From the NCBI RefSeq assembly GCF_002285265.1, contig NZ_NSJB01000012.1:1-64000 (forward strand): a DNA stretch of 64,000 bases. Reading direction: 5' to 3'. The position numbers and the translations under genes were made by a program. Of the stretch, positions 17,482 through 26,629 are shown piece by piece; position 1 is the first letter of the stretch; every line of letters begins with the position of its first letter. The stretch comes from Vandammella animalimorsus. Lineage in GTDB: Bacteria; Pseudomonadota; Gammaproteobacteria; Burkholderiales; Burkholderiaceae_C. A model generated the notes under the pieces. It was not told the DNA's origin, did not search any database, and worked only from the letters and a program-made list of their open reading frames with translations.

Positions 17482-17611
17482 TCAGATCAATCAAATGTTG
17501 CCAGATGCGCTGTGCAAGGGAGATCAGGCCTTGCGGCCGGCACCCGGCGGTTTCGCCCCGTTTGTTCAGTAACTAGTATGGCCAACGGGGCAATTGCCAG
17601 CAAAGCTGCAA

Positions 17612-17617
17612 ATTATA
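17612..17617 (-). promoter_or_regulatory. Candidate rpsU -10 box
   Basis: TATAAT read on the minus strand, overlapping the TAA stop of the flavoprotein gene and 131 bases before the rpsU start. No convincing -35 hexamer was found at 16-18 bases, so this is a partial match. Confidence 0.35.
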
Positions 17618-18998
17618 GCGCTTGCTCTTGCGCCAGGCAGGTTTTCTCCAGCGCCTGTGCGCAGGCATAGGCGCTGGCCCAGGCCCACTGGAAGTTGTAG
17701 CCGCCCAGCCAGCCGGTCACATCCATCACTTCGCCAATAAAGAACAGGCCTGGGTGCGCCGTGCTCTGCATGGTCTTGGAGGACAGCGCACGCGTGTCCA
17801 CGCCGCCGATGGTGACCTCGGCCTTGGCATAGCCCTCGGTGCCGCTGGGGATGATGCGCCACTGCGTCAGCTGCACCGCCAACGCTTGCAGAGCCTTGTC
17901 GCCCACCTGATCGATGGGGCGCTGCCATTGCGGTTGCGGGGCCAGCAAGGCATCAGCCAGCCGCGCCGGCATCCACTGCGCCAGCACATTGCTCAGCAGG
18001 CGCCGGCTGCTGCGCTTGGCCTCCTGCAAGGCCTGCGGCACATCCAGCCCGGGCAGCCAGTTGATCTGCAACGCCTGCCCGGGCTGCCAGTAGCTCGATA
18101 TCTGCAGAATGGCCGGGCCGGAAAGGCCCCGGTGCGTGAACAGCAAGTCCTCATGGAACACCGGCGCAGCCGCCGCGCGCCCTTTGCCGCCGGGCGCCGT
18201 ACCTGCCGAGTTTGCCGCGCTTGCCGTCCCGATGGCCACGGGCACGGCCAAGCCCGCCAGTGCGGCATAGGCAGCCCAATCGGCAGCGGCAAAAGTCAGC
18301 GGCACCAATCCTGGACGGCAAGGCACCAGCGGCAGCCCGAATTGGCGGGCAATGCGGTGGCCCAGGTCGCTGGCACCGATCTTGGGGATGGACAACCCGC
18401 CCGTGGCCACCACCAGCTGCGCGGCCTGCACCTGGCCGCGCGCGGTGTGCACGGCATAGCGCGGCGCAGCAGTGGGCTGATCGGCAGGCTGTACCAGCGC
18501 CTGCGGCAGTTGCTCCACGCCTTGCACTTCACATCCCTGCCAGAGCTGCACGCCGGCCTGTTCGCACAGTCGGCGCAGCATGTCGATGATCTGCTGCGCG
18601 CCCTGGTCGCAAAACAGCTGGCCCTTGTGCTTTTCATGAAAGCCAATGCCGTGCTGCTGCAGCAGCGCCATGAAATCCTGGGGCGTGAAGCGCGACAGCG
18701 CCGAGCGGCAGAAGTGCGGGTTCTCGCTGATGAAGTGCCGCTGTGGCGCGCGCACGTCCAGGTCGCGGTTGGTGAAGTTGCAGCGCCCGCCGCCGGAGAT
18801 GCGGATCTTCTCGGCCAGGCGGCGCGCATGGTCAATCAGCAGCACCTTCAACCCGCGCTGGCCGGCCTGCGCCGCGCAGAACAGGCCGGCCGCGCCCGCG
18901 CCCAGCACGATGGCGTCGAACTGAGCCTGCGGGGCTGCGGCGTCGGCTTGCAACGGCACGGGCGGAACGGATGGCACGGGTGGCTGGGCCATGGCCAT
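17613..18998 (-). CDS. BaiN/HI0933-family FAD-dependent oxidoreductase
   Basis: A 461-residue flavoprotein of the HI0933/YhiN/BaiN family. The N-terminal Rossmann motif is VLGAGAAGLFCAAQAG (FAD binding), followed by the family hallmark KIRISGGGRCNFTNRD. VVATGGLSIPKIGASDLGH, EDLLFTHRGLSGPAILQIS and the C-terminal GGVDTRALSSKTM/GLFFIGEVMDVTGWLGGYNFQWAWASG-type FAD site come later. BaiN homologues in gut bacteria reduce bile-acid intermediates, but the substrate in proteobacteria is unknown. The ATG at 18998 shares its A with the last base of the cobA stop (TGATG), so the two are translationally coupled. A longer start at 19049 would lie within cobA. Confidence 0.88.
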   Translation of the reverse strand: MAMAQPPVPSVPPVPLQADAAAPQAQFDAIVLGAGAAGLFCAAQAGQRGLKVLLIDHARRLAEKIRISGGGRCNFTNRDLDVRAPQRHFISENPHFCRSALSRFTPQDFMALLQQHGIGFHEKHKGQLFCDQGAQQIIDMLRRLCEQAGVQLWQGCEVQGVEQLPQALVQPADQPTAAPRYAVHTARGQVQAAQLVVATGGLSIPKIGASDLGHRIARQFGLPLVPCRPGLVPLTFAAADWAAYAALAGLAVPVAIGTASAANSAGTAPGGKGRAAAAPVFHEDLLFTHRGLSGPAILQISSYWQPGQALQINWLPGLDVPQALQEAKRSSRRLLSNVLAQWMPARLADALLAPQPQWQRPIDQVGDKALQALAVQLTQWRIIPSGTEGYAKAEVTIGGVDTRALSSKTMQSTAHPGLFFIGEVMDVTGWLGGYNFQWAWASAYACAQALEKTCLAQEQAL

Positions 18999-19885
18999 CA
19001 GCAGGGCATGGCCGCCAGCGCCGCGGCCTGCGGCGCCTGCGCCAGCCACTGGCGCGCCTTGAGCACGTCGCCCACGATGATGATGGCCGGGCTGGCAATG
19101 TGCTGCGCCCGCATGTGCTCCACCATCGCGCCCAGCTCGGTCAGCAGGCGCTTTTCCTCGGGCAGCGAGGCCGATTGCACCACCGCCACCGGCGTGTGCG
19201 CCGGCAGGCCTTGCAGCAGGCCGGCCTGGATCGTCTGCGCGCCACGCACCCCCATGTAGATCACCAGGGTCAGGCGGCAGGCATGGGCCGTGGCCGCCAG
19301 CGCCGCCCAGTCCATGGCCGGCTGGTCGGGCGCGAGCTGGCCCGTCACCAGCAGCACGCCGTGGGCAAAGTCGCGGTGCGTCAGCGGCGCGGCCAGTGCC
19401 GTGGCCGCCGCCACGCCGGAGGACACGCCGTTGACCACCTGCGCGGCCACGCCCGCCTCATGCAGACGCTGCAGCTCCTCGCCGCAGCGGCCGAAGATCG
19501 CCGGATCCCCCCCCTTGAGGCGCACCACCGTCTCGCCGGCCAGGGCCTGCTCGATCATCAGGCGCTCGATCTCGGCCTGCGGCGTGCTGCGGCCGCCGCC
19601 GCGCTTGCCCACGTGGACGATGCGCGCCGTGGGCGCGGCAAAGGCCAGCACCTGCTCGCCCACCAGGTCATCGACCAGCAGCACCGTGGCCTGGCCGATG
19701 GCGCGCACGGCCTTGAGCGTGAGCAGCTCCGGATCGCCCGGCCCGGCGCCCACCAGCCAGCATGCCCCAGGGCTGCGCGGGCCGTGCGGGCCATGCGGGC
19801 CATTGGGGCCATCCGGCCGCCGCGGCGCTGGCGTGGCGGCCGCGCTGGCGGCGGGCCAGGTGGAATCAAGAATGCGTGTGGGCAT
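18998..19885 (-). CDS. cobA: Uroporphyrinogen-III C-methyltransferase
   Basis: SAM-dependent methyltransferase (SUMT) converting uroporphyrinogen III to precorrin-2, feeding siroheme and cobalamin synthesis. The 295-residue protein has the family motifs LVGAGPGDPELLTLKA, RLKGGDPAIFGRCGEEL, the GVSSGVAAATALAAPLTHRD segment and VIYMGVRGAQ. It is a stand-alone SUMT, without the CysG dehydrogenase/chelatase domain. The start at 19885 (MPTRILDSTWPA) leaves a 45-residue Ala/Pro/Gly-rich lead before the fold. Upstream in-frame starts add only low-complexity sequence. Coupled to the downstream flavoprotein gene by a TGATG junction. Confidence 0.93.
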   Translation of the reverse strand: MPTRILDSTWPAASAAATPAPRRPDGPNGPHGPHGPRSPGACWLVGAGPGDPELLTLKAVRAIGQATVLLVDDLVGEQVLAFAAPTARIVHVGKRGGGRSTPQAEIERLMIEQALAGETVVRLKGGDPAIFGRCGEELQRLHEAGVAAQVVNGVSSGVAAATALAAPLTHRDFAHGVLLVTGQLAPDQPAMDWAALAATAHACRLTLVIYMGVRGAQTIQAGLLQGLPAHTPVAVVQSASLPEEKRLLTELGAMVEHMRAQHIASPAIIIVGDVLKARQWLAQAPQAAALAAMPC

Positions 19886-20083
19886 ACGGCACAGGGCAAG
19901 GCAAGCGAGGGCGCTGCGGCAGGCCATGCGCGCACTGCGCCCCGCCGCCGGGCCCTCTTGCAAATCCGAAGGGTGTGAAATCCAAAGGGCGTGTATTGTG
20001 CGCGAATCCGGGCGCACGCCATCAGCGCAGGCCAACAAACCTGGCCTTGGTGCGCGCGCAGCGCCGATGTTTTGAGCAGGCCC

Positions 20084-21562
20084 TCAGCGCTGCGGCTGCT
20101 TGCTGGCCAGCAGTTTCTTGACCTCGGGCGAGTAGGCCAGCTTGCCTTCGCGCGCATAGGCCTGGTATTGCTCGTCGATGGCGTCGAGACGGTAGAGGTA
20201 ATTGACCATCAGGCCCAGCGACTGGCGCATGCCGTTGTCCGAGCTGTCACCCATCCAGTTGATCTGCTGCAGGCTGGCGCCGTTGCCGAAGTGAAAGCGC
20301 GCCACGGGGTCCAGGGGCTCCTGGCGGCGCTTTTCCAGCAGCAGGTAGTGCGCGCATTCGGCCATCAGCCATTGGCGCAGCGCGGCCATGTCGTCCTTGC
20401 CCAGCGCCTCGCCAGCGGGCTGCTGGCCGGGCTGCGCCGCCTCCTGCGGCGCGCGCAGCAGCTGGCGCAGCCGCTCCAGCGGCGCCTGCGCCCCCTGCCC
20501 TTCTTCCTCGATGAGGAGCTTGACCTGCAGCGGGATGCGCTGGCGGTATTGGGCATCCTCCAGCCGGCCCTGCAGCCATTTGGCAAAGCCCGGCACGGGC
20601 GACAAGGTGGCGAACTTCTGCAGCTTGGGAAATTCGTGCGTGAGCTGCTCGACCACGCGCTTGATGAGGAACTCGCCCATGCTCACGCCGCGCAGGCCGC
20701 TCTGGGCGTTGGAGATGGAGTAGAAGATCGCCGTCGTGGCCTGGGCCGGATCCTGCGTGGGCTGGGCCTCGTCGAGCAGGGCCTGCACGTTGTCGGCCAG
20801 GCTCTTGACCAGGGCCACCTCAACGAAGATCAAGGGCTCATCGGGCATGCGGCCATGGAAGAAGGCATAGCAGCGGCGGTCGGAGTCGAGCCGGTTGCGC
20901 AGGTCGTTCCAGGATTTGATCTCGTGCACCGCCTCGTAGCGGATGACCTTCTCCAGCAACGAGGCTGGCGAGCCCCAGCCGATGCGCTGCAGCTCCAGAA
21001 AGCCGGCATCGAACCACAGGGTGAACAGGCGCAACAAATCCTGCTCCAGCGGTTGCAGCTCGTCCTGGTGGGCCGAGCGCAGCAGCTCGGCGCGCATTTG
21101 CACCAAGGCGTGGATGCCATTGGGCAGCAGGTTGAACTGGCGCAGCACGCGCAGCCGCGGCGATTCGAGCGCCTGGGCCAGCTCGGCCTGGGCGCGCAAG
21201 CTCTCGGGCCCTTCGGGCGCAGCCTGGTAGGCGGCAATGGCCTGATCGAGCGCGGCGCGGTCCACATGAAAGCCCTTGGCCAGGCGCTGCATGAAAAGCA
21301 GCCTGTCGGCGGCGTTGGCCTGCAGATAGGCGTCCAGCAATTGCCGCGCGCGGGCGCGCACGCGGCTGTCGCTGTCGGTCTGCGTGGCCGCCTCGTGCAG
21401 CAAGGCGTCGATCTTTTGCCATTGGCGCTTGTCCAGCGCCTCGCTGGCGCTGGCCGCTTCATCGCCGTGCTCGCGCGCGCCCATGAAGCGGCGCCACAGG
21501 CGCATCAGGCCCAGGCCGCGGGCATCGGCCTGGGGGTCGGCTGAAAGAGTCGTCGGGGGCAT
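20084..21562 (-). CDS. Malonyl-CoA decarboxylase
   Basis: A 492-residue malonyl-CoA decarboxylase, converting malonyl-CoA to acetyl-CoA and CO2. The N-terminal helical domain (residues about 1-160) is followed by the GNAT-like catalytic domain. Signature stretches include FLELQRIGWGSPA, EKVIRYEAVHEIKSWNDLRNR, CYAFFHGRMPDEPLIFVEVAL, TAIFYSISNAQSGLRGVSMGEFL and FATLSPVPGFAKWL. The catalytic His/Ser/Glu region ends with RFHFGNGASLQQINWMGD. The start at 21562 (MPPTTLSADP) was chosen over upstream alternatives that run into the divergent LapA-like gene's promoter. No malonate-utilisation genes are adjacent. Function by family is secure; the physiological role, fatty acid control or malonate use, is open. 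Confidence 0.92.
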   Translation of the reverse strand: MPPTTLSADPQADARGLGLMRLWRRFMGAREHGDEAASASEALDKRQWQKIDALLHEAATQTDSDSRVRARARQLLDAYLQANAADRLLFMQRLAKGFHVDRAALDQAIAAYQAAPEGPESLRAQAELAQALESPRLRVLRQFNLLPNGIHALVQMRAELLRSAHQDELQPLEQDLLRLFTLWFDAGFLELQRIGWGSPASLLEKVIRYEAVHEIKSWNDLRNRLDSDRRCYAFFHGRMPDEPLIFVEVALVKSLADNVQALLDEAQPTQDPAQATTAIFYSISNAQSGLRGVSMGEFLIKRVVEQLTHEFPKLQKFATLSPVPGFAKWLQGRLEDAQYRQRIPLQVKLLIEEEGQGAQAPLERLRQLLRAPQEAAQPGQQPAGEALGKDDMAALRQWLMAECAHYLLLEKRRQEPLDPVARFHFGNGASLQQINWMGDSSDNGMRQSLGLMVNYLYRLDAIDEQYQAYAREGKLAYSPEVKKLLASKQPQR

Positions 21563-21748
21563 GCGGTGCTTCCTCGGGCTAAGAACCTGTTCAAAGGGCT
21601 CGAACGCCTGCGCCGCCACGGCGCGGGCAAGAGGCGATACATGATAATCTCGCCGCACTACATGCCCGGTCCGCAGCCAGCGGGAAACCGCGGCGGCCCG
21701 ACACCGGCGGGACACTTTGGCCCACCACACGACACAAGGATTGCACGC

Positions 21749-22246
21749 ATGAACGCACGACTGGGACTCATCATTCTTCTGGCCCTGGGCATCGGCCTGC
21801 TGTACTACTTCAACTGGGATGCGCTGATCGTGCCCACCGATGTCTCGCTGGGCTTTGCCGTGGTGCATGCGCCCATCGGCATCATCTTGCTGGTGCTGAT
21901 GTGCCTGCTGGGCGCCTTGTTCATCGCCTATGTGCTGTGGCTGCACAGCACGGTCATCATGGATTACCACCGCTACACCAAGGAGCTCAAGCAGCAGCGC
22001 GAGCTGGCCGACAAGGCCGAGGCCTCGCGCTTTACCGAGCTGCGCAGCTTCCTGGCCGAGCAGCACAAGCAGGGCCAGGAAGAATTGCTGCGCCAGATGG
22101 AAGAGCTGGAAGACCACATCTACAGCCGCGTGGACGACTCCGACAACAGCACCGCAGCCTACATCGGCCAGATCGAGAACCAGCTGCGCCACAACCCCGC
22201 GCCGCAGCTGCCGCTGAATCCCAGCCCCGAGCAGCGCGATAGCTGA
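21749..22246 (+). CDS. LapA-like inner-membrane protein
   Basis: A 165-residue membrane protein with two transmembrane helices (about residues 5-22 and 42-70: LGLIILLALGIGLLYYF and GIILLVLMCLLGALFIAYVLWL). A long charged cytoplasmic helix follows (QQRELADKAEASRFTELRSFL), likely coiled-coil, and an acidic Pro-rich tail. The arrangement matches the LapA/DUF1049 group of lipopolysaccharide-assembly proteins, though it is longer than E. coli LapA and lacks an adjacent LapB. The ATG at 21749 starts right before the first helix. It is divergent from the malonyl-CoA decarboxylase gene. Confidence 0.7.
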   Translation: MNARLGLIILLALGIGLLYYFNWDALIVPTDVSLGFAVVHAPIGIILLVLMCLLGALFIAYVLWLHSTVIMDYHRYTKELKQQRELADKAEASRFTELRSFLAEQHKQGQEELLRQMEELEDHIYSRVDDSDNSTAAYIGQIENQLRHNPAPQLPLNPSPEQRDS

Positions 22247-22424
22247 AAGCCTTCTGCCCACCAGTCTCGGGGCGCAGTGGGCTCAAAGGGGCTTGGGATG
22301 ATGATGGGATGCAAGCCGCCCATGGCGTACACAGGGCCAGTGCCCCAGTACGGTCTTTCAGCATCGCAGACTGCCCCAATCGGCTGCTTTTGCCCCGCCA
22401 AGCTGAGGGCGTGAACAAGCCCTC

Positions 22425-23237
22425 TCAACGCAGCCAGCGCGCCAGCAAGCGCCACAGCGCATCCAGGCCCATGGACCACAGCTCGTCGGCAAAGCGATCC
22501 TTGCCCCAGGGGCCGCCGCGCGCCTCGCGCTCGCGCTGCGCGTTCTGGGCCCGCATGCGCTCCTGCGCTATCAGCCATTCGGCCCGGGCCATGGCTTGGC
22601 GCAGTTTCTCGTCGTTGGCATTGGCGGCATCAGGGGCGGCGCTGTCGGCGCCGGCCCTGCCCTGGTACTGCTGCAAGGCGCGCTCCACGGCCTGCGGATC
22701 CAGCAGTGCAAAGGCCGAGCGGCAGTAGGGGCAGGCATGGTCGCGACGCAGATCGACAGTGGCGCCGCAACTGCTGCAGTGGATGGTGCGCACCGTCTCG
22801 GCCAGCGCATGCAGCTGCGCCGCGCTGAGGTGGCGCACAAAGCCTTTCTCGACCATGAAGGAAGAAAAAGTGCCGAAGCGCCCATGCCGCGCCGGGCAGC
22901 GATAGGTGACGTAGGGGCCGCTGATGGTGCGGTCCGTGCCGCGCTGCAATGCCGCGCTGCAGGCCGGGCACTGCATGCGCTGGCCCAGCGGGCGGTGCGG
23001 CTCACCGCGGTGCTCATGCAGAGTCTTGAACAGCGCCAGCACGCCCTGGGCCGAGAGCTGCAGGTTTTCGCGCCAGTCAAACCAGATGCCATGGCAGGCA
23101 AAGCACAGATCCAGCTCCACCGCCTCGCCACGGTGGGACTGCACGCGCAGCGCCTGCATGGGCCCGCGGCATGAGGGGCAGGCCGGCGCGGCGGGCTGCC
23201 ACTGCGCATTGGCAAGGTCTGCTGCGGCTTGGGTCAC
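22425..23237 (-). CDS. Zinc-ribbon (zf-TFIIB-type) protein
   Basis: A 270-residue soluble protein with three zinc-ribbon-like CxxC pairs: CPSC with CFAC near residues 20-48, CPAC with a later C near residues 90-115, and CSSC with CPYC near residues 154-172. The first pair with the LDLCFACHGIWFDWREN pattern is the zf-TFIIB domain. The C-terminal part is a charged helix (EWLIAQERMRAQNAQREREARGG) and a Trp/Leu-rich amphipathic end that could bind membrane. Function unknown. It lies between converging LapA-like gene and the M23 peptidase and appears to be a single-gene unit. Confidence 0.75.
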   Translation of the reverse strand: MTQAAADLANAQWQPAAPACPSCRGPMQALRVQSHRGEAVELDLCFACHGIWFDWRENLQLSAQGVLALFKTLHEHRGEPHRPLGQRMQCPACSAALQRGTDRTISGPYVTYRCPARHGRFGTFSSFMVEKGFVRHLSAAQLHALAETVRTIHCSSCGATVDLRRDHACPYCRSAFALLDPQAVERALQQYQGRAGADSAAPDAANANDEKLRQAMARAEWLIAQERMRAQNAQREREARGGPWGKDRFADELWSMGLDALWRLLARWLR

Positions 23238-23376
23238 GGGCGATGTTCCTCTGCGGGCCGCGCACGCTGCATGGGCTCAGGGGCGCGCCGCGCAGCCATA
23301 TCAGTGCACGGCAGGCAAAGAGGCTGCTATCTCAGGCTGAAGGAGAAGGCGCGAGCGCCGCACGCGCCCGGGCCGG

Positions 23377-24810
23377 TCACTCGGCGCTGGCCTGCGTCAT
23401 CAGCGGGGCCAGCTCGAAGTGCATGCGCGCGGCCTCGGCCAGGGCATCGAAGCGCTGCTTGATTTCCTTGGCAATCGGCGCTGCGGCGGCGCTGTCCTTG
23501 GCGATGATCTGCGGGTCTTTGAATTCGCCGTTGATGCGGAACTCAAAGTGCAGATGCGGCCCGGTGGACATGCCGGTCGAGCCCACGGTGCCGATGAACT
23601 GGCCCTGCGTGACCTTGTCGCCCTTCTTCACGTCGCGGCGGTCCATGTGCGCATAGACCGTGACCTTGCCTTCGCCGTGGTCGATGTAGACCACATTGCC
23701 GTAGCTGTTGCTCCAGGTCGATTCCTGCACCACGCCATCGCCAATGGTGCGAATGGGCGTGCCGGTGCGCGCCGCGTAGTCGATGCCGTTGTGGTTGCGC
23801 CAGGTCTTCTTGATCGGGTGAAAGCGGCTGCCGAAGCTGCTGGAGACGCGCGAGAACTCCAGCGGGGAGGACAGAAAGGCGCGGCGCAGGTTGGAGCCGT
23901 CGAGCGCGTAGTACGCGCCCTTGTCGTGCTCGCTCTCCTGGAACCACAGCGCCTGGTGGGCCTTGCCCTTGTTGACGAACTCGGCGCTGAGCACGCGGCC
24001 GCTGCGCAGCGGCTCGCCATCGGCCTCCAGGGTTTCGTAGACCACCGTGAAGGTGTCGCCCTTGCGCAAGTCCTTGTGGAAGTTCACCTCGGCGGAGAAC
24101 ATCTCAGCGATCTGCACCGCCACCGGATCGGGCAGGTTGGCCTCGTCGGTGGCCGCAAACAGCGAGCTGCGGATCACGCCACTGGCCAGGCGGGTGCTCT
24201 TGGTCAGCTCGCCACGGTCCAGCTCGGCCGAGAAGGTTTCGCCATCGGTGCCGCGCTGCACCACCAGGCGCTGGAAGAAACCGCTGTCGTCGTTGACCCA
24301 GCGCGCCGTCAGGCGTTCGAGCTCATGGTTGGCATTGACCTCGGCGGTGACAAAGCGCCCGTGGCGGCCCCACAGATTCTTGTGCGCCAGGGCATTGCGG
24401 CGCAAAAAGGCAGCCGCCGCCGGATCGCTCACGCCCAGGCGCTGCAGCAAGCCCTCGGCCGTATCGTTGGCGCGCAGGCGGTCGCTGCGGTAGAGCAGCA
24501 AGTGCCCCTGGCCCAGCAGGCTGGCGCTGCTGTGCCCATCGAGCAGCGAGGGCACTTCATACTGCGCCAGACGCGGAAAAATCAGCTCCTGCTCGCCCTG
24601 CAGGTTGGCCACGGCAAAGGCGCCGCCGCCGCCCAGCAGCAGCAAGGCGCTGACTGCGCCCATCAGGCGCTTGGCCACCGGGCTGCGCGCAGTCAATGGC
24701 GCTGCCCCGGCCTGTGCCTGGGGGGCCGGCGGCTGCGGCAGCGCTTCGGGGAAAGTCGGTGCAGCGTCTTGAGAAACAGGGGGCGGGAAGGCTGACTGCT
24801 CGGAGTTCAA
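23377..24810 (-). CDS. M23-family metallopeptidase (LytM domain), membrane anchored
   Basis: A cell-wall peptidase of about 477 residues. An N-terminal Pro/Ala-rich cytoplasmic lead is followed by one transmembrane helix (LMGAVSALLLLGGGGAFAVA). A periplasmic region with an OapA/LysM-like element and a C-terminal LytM domain complete it. Zinc-site motifs are RFHPIKKTWRNHNGIDYAA, GDGVVQESTWSNSYGNVVYIDHG, YAHM, and GPHLHFEFRINGE with the HxH pair, so the peptidase appears catalytically complete. It probably cleaves peptidoglycan crosslinks, like MepM. The start is uncertain. A TTG at 24810 has a well-spaced AGGA and is used here; an ATG at 24846 would add 12 residues but has no good ribosome site. 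It is divergent from tyrS. Confidence 0.88.
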   Translation of the reverse strand: MNSEQSAFPPPVSQDAAPTFPEALPQPPAPQAQAGAAPLTARSPVAKRLMGAVSALLLLGGGGAFAVANLQGEQELIFPRLAQYEVPSLLDGHSSASLLGQGHLLLYRSDRLRANDTAEGLLQRLGVSDPAAAAFLRRNALAHKNLWGRHGRFVTAEVNANHELERLTARWVNDDSGFFQRLVVQRGTDGETFSAELDRGELTKSTRLASGVIRSSLFAATDEANLPDPVAVQIAEMFSAEVNFHKDLRKGDTFTVVYETLEADGEPLRSGRVLSAEFVNKGKAHQALWFQESEHDKGAYYALDGSNLRRAFLSSPLEFSRVSSSFGSRFHPIKKTWRNHNGIDYAARTGTPIRTIGDGVVQESTWSNSYGNVVYIDHGEGKVTVYAHMDRRDVKKGDKVTQGQFIGTVGSTGMSTGPHLHFEFRINGEFKDPQIIAKDSAAAAPIAKEIKQRFDALAEAARMHFELAPLMTQASAE

Positions 24811-25213
24811 GGGACTGTCCTGACACAAAAACAAGCCCGCCATCCTTTTGCATGCGACCGAGGCGGCACGACCGACGCGGCAGCGAAAGCGGCCCCAGCG
24901 GCAAGGCAACGCACAGCAACTGCGCGCGCCCCGGGCCGGGGCCCCAGGCACATGCAAAAGAACGCGCCGGCAAACACGCTCACGCACGAGGCCGGGCGGC
25001 TCTCACCACCTCAGCCGATGCACGGCCATGCGGCGGCACAAAGCAGGCTTGGAAGAAGATTCAAAAAAATGCGGCCAATGGCACGGAGCAAGCAGATCAG
25101 CAATACCTGGGAAAGTTCATTTGCTGCCTGAGCTTCCATACAATAAGCCCGCAAAAACACAGGGCAGTATAGCGGGATTGCCCGTTTTACCAAGCGGATT
25201 TACTTTTATTCTC
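24811..25213. other. Divergent promoter region of M23 peptidase and tyrS
   Basis: About 400 bases with no gene that resembles a family. A TACAAT (25139-25144) is a candidate -10 for tyrS, with a weak TTCATT 17 bases upstream. The AT content rises in the last 150 bases. No T-box or other known tRNA-synthetase leader is visible. Confidence 0.45.
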
Positions 25214-26458
25214 ATGTCAACTATTGCCTCCCCCAGCCCCCACCCCTCGCAACCGCCCAGCGCCGCCGTGCAGGAAGCCCTGGCCATCAGCCTGCGCGGC
25301 GCAGAGGAATTGCTGCCGCAGGCCGATTGGATCGCCAAGCTGCAACGCGCCGAGGCCAGCGGCCAGCCGCTGCGCATCAAGCTGGGCCTGGACCCCACGG
25401 CCCCGGACATCCACCTGGGCCACACCGTGGTGCTCAACAAGATGCGCCAGTTACAAAACCTGGGGCACCAGGTGATCTTTCTGATCGGCGATTTCACCGG
25501 CCGCATTGGCGATCCTTCCGGGCGCAACAGCACCCGCCCGCCGCTGACCGAGGAGCAGATCAAGGCCAACGCCCAGACCTACTACACCCAGGCCAGCTTG
25601 GTGCTGGATCCGCAAAAGACCGAGATCCGCTACAACAGCGAATGGAGCAACGGCCTGGGCGCGGCGGACATGATCGCGCTGGCCTCCAAATACACCGTGG
25701 CGCGCATGATGGAGCGCGACGACTTCCACAAGCGCTTCCATGGCGGCCAGTCGATCAGCATCCACGAGTTCCTCTACCCGCTGATGCAGGGCTATGACTC
25801 CGTGGCGCTCAAGGCCGATCTGGAGCTGGGCGGCACCGACCAGAAATTCAACCTGCTCATGGGCCGCCACCTGCAGCAGGAATATGGCCAGGAGCCGCAG
25901 TGCGTGCTGACCATGCCGCTGCTGGTGGGCCTCGATGGCGTGGACAAGATGTCCAAGTCCAAGAACAACTACATCGGCATCACCGAAGACGCCAACACCA
26001 TGTTTGCCAAGGTGCTGTCGATCTCCGACGAGCTGATGTGGGACTGGTACACGCTGCTGTCTTTTCGCTCACTGGCCGAGATCGAAGCCCTGCGCAAGGA
26101 GGTCGCCCAAGGGCGCAACCCCAAGGACGCCAAGGTATTGCTGGCCAAGGAGATCACCGCGCGCTTTCACAGCGCCGCCGCCGCCGAGGCCGCCGAGCAG
26201 GACTTCATTAACCGCAGCAAGGGCGGCGTGCCCGAGGACATCCCCGAGGTGCGGCTCAGCGGCGCGCCGCTGGGCATCGGGCAAATCCTCAAATCCGCCG
26301 GGCTGACGGCCTCCACCGGCGAGGCCAACCGCCTGATCGACGGCCACGGCGTGCGCGTCGATGGCAGCACCGTTGGCGATCGCGGCCTCAAGCTCACGGC
26401 CGGCAGCTACGTGGTGCAGGTGGGCAAGCGCAAGTTCGCGCGCGTGCACCTGAGCTGA
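25214..26458 (+). CDS. tyrS: Tyrosyl-tRNA synthetase
   Basis: Class I aminoacyl-tRNA synthetase of 414 residues charging tRNA-Tyr. The HIGH-type motif appears as [10 protein letters not shown], the tyrosine-binding region as [20 protein letters not shown], and the KMSKS loop as [13 protein letters not shown]. The C-terminal S4-like domain ([16 protein letters not shown]) ends the protein. The sequence belongs to the TyrZ-like subgroup rather than E. coli TyrS, judging by the [13 protein letters not shown] pattern. The ATG at 25214 begins [10 protein letters not shown]. Upstream in-frame sequence has no family similarity. A terminator follows about 60 bases downstream. Confidence 0.96.
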   Translation: MSTIASPSPHPSQPPSAAVQEALAISLRGAEELLPQADWIAKLQRAEASGQPLRIKLGLDPTAPDIHLGHTVVLNKMRQLQNLGHQVIFLIGDFTGRIGDPSGRNSTRPPLTEEQIKANAQTYYTQASLVLDPQKTEIRYNSEWSNGLGAADMIALASKYTVARMMERDDFHKRFHGGQSISIHEFLYPLMQGYDSVALKADLELGGTDQKFNLLMGRHLQQEYGQEPQCVLTMPLLVGLDGVDKMSKSKNNYIGITEDANTMFAKVLSISDELMWDWYTLLSFRSLAEIEALRKEVAQGRNPKDAKVLLAKEITARFHSAAAAEAAEQDFINRSKGGVPEDIPEVRLSGAPLGIGQILKSAGLTASTGEANRLIDGHGVRVDGSTVGDRGLKLTAGSYVVQVGKRKFARVHLS

Positions 26459-26521
26459 ACCCAAGCGCCGGCTTGCCGGCTCACGCCCTCGGCGCGAACC
26501 GGTTCTGCTCGCCCCAAGAAA

Positions 26522-26549
26522 AAGCCGCTGGAATCAGCGGCTTTGTTCA
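26522..26549 (+). terminator. Terminator after tyrS
   Basis: AAAGCCGCTG (26522-26531) and CAGCGGCTTT (26536-26545) form a perfect 10-bp stem with a 4-base loop, followed by a short T-rich tail (TTTGTT). It may act in both directions between tyrS and serA. Confidence 0.75.
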
Positions 26550-26629
26550 TGGCGCCCCTGCGGCCCTGGCGGGTGCGGAGCTTGCGCCGTGAGGCCGGCG
26601 CCGGCGCCTGGGCCAGCGCGGTGATCGGC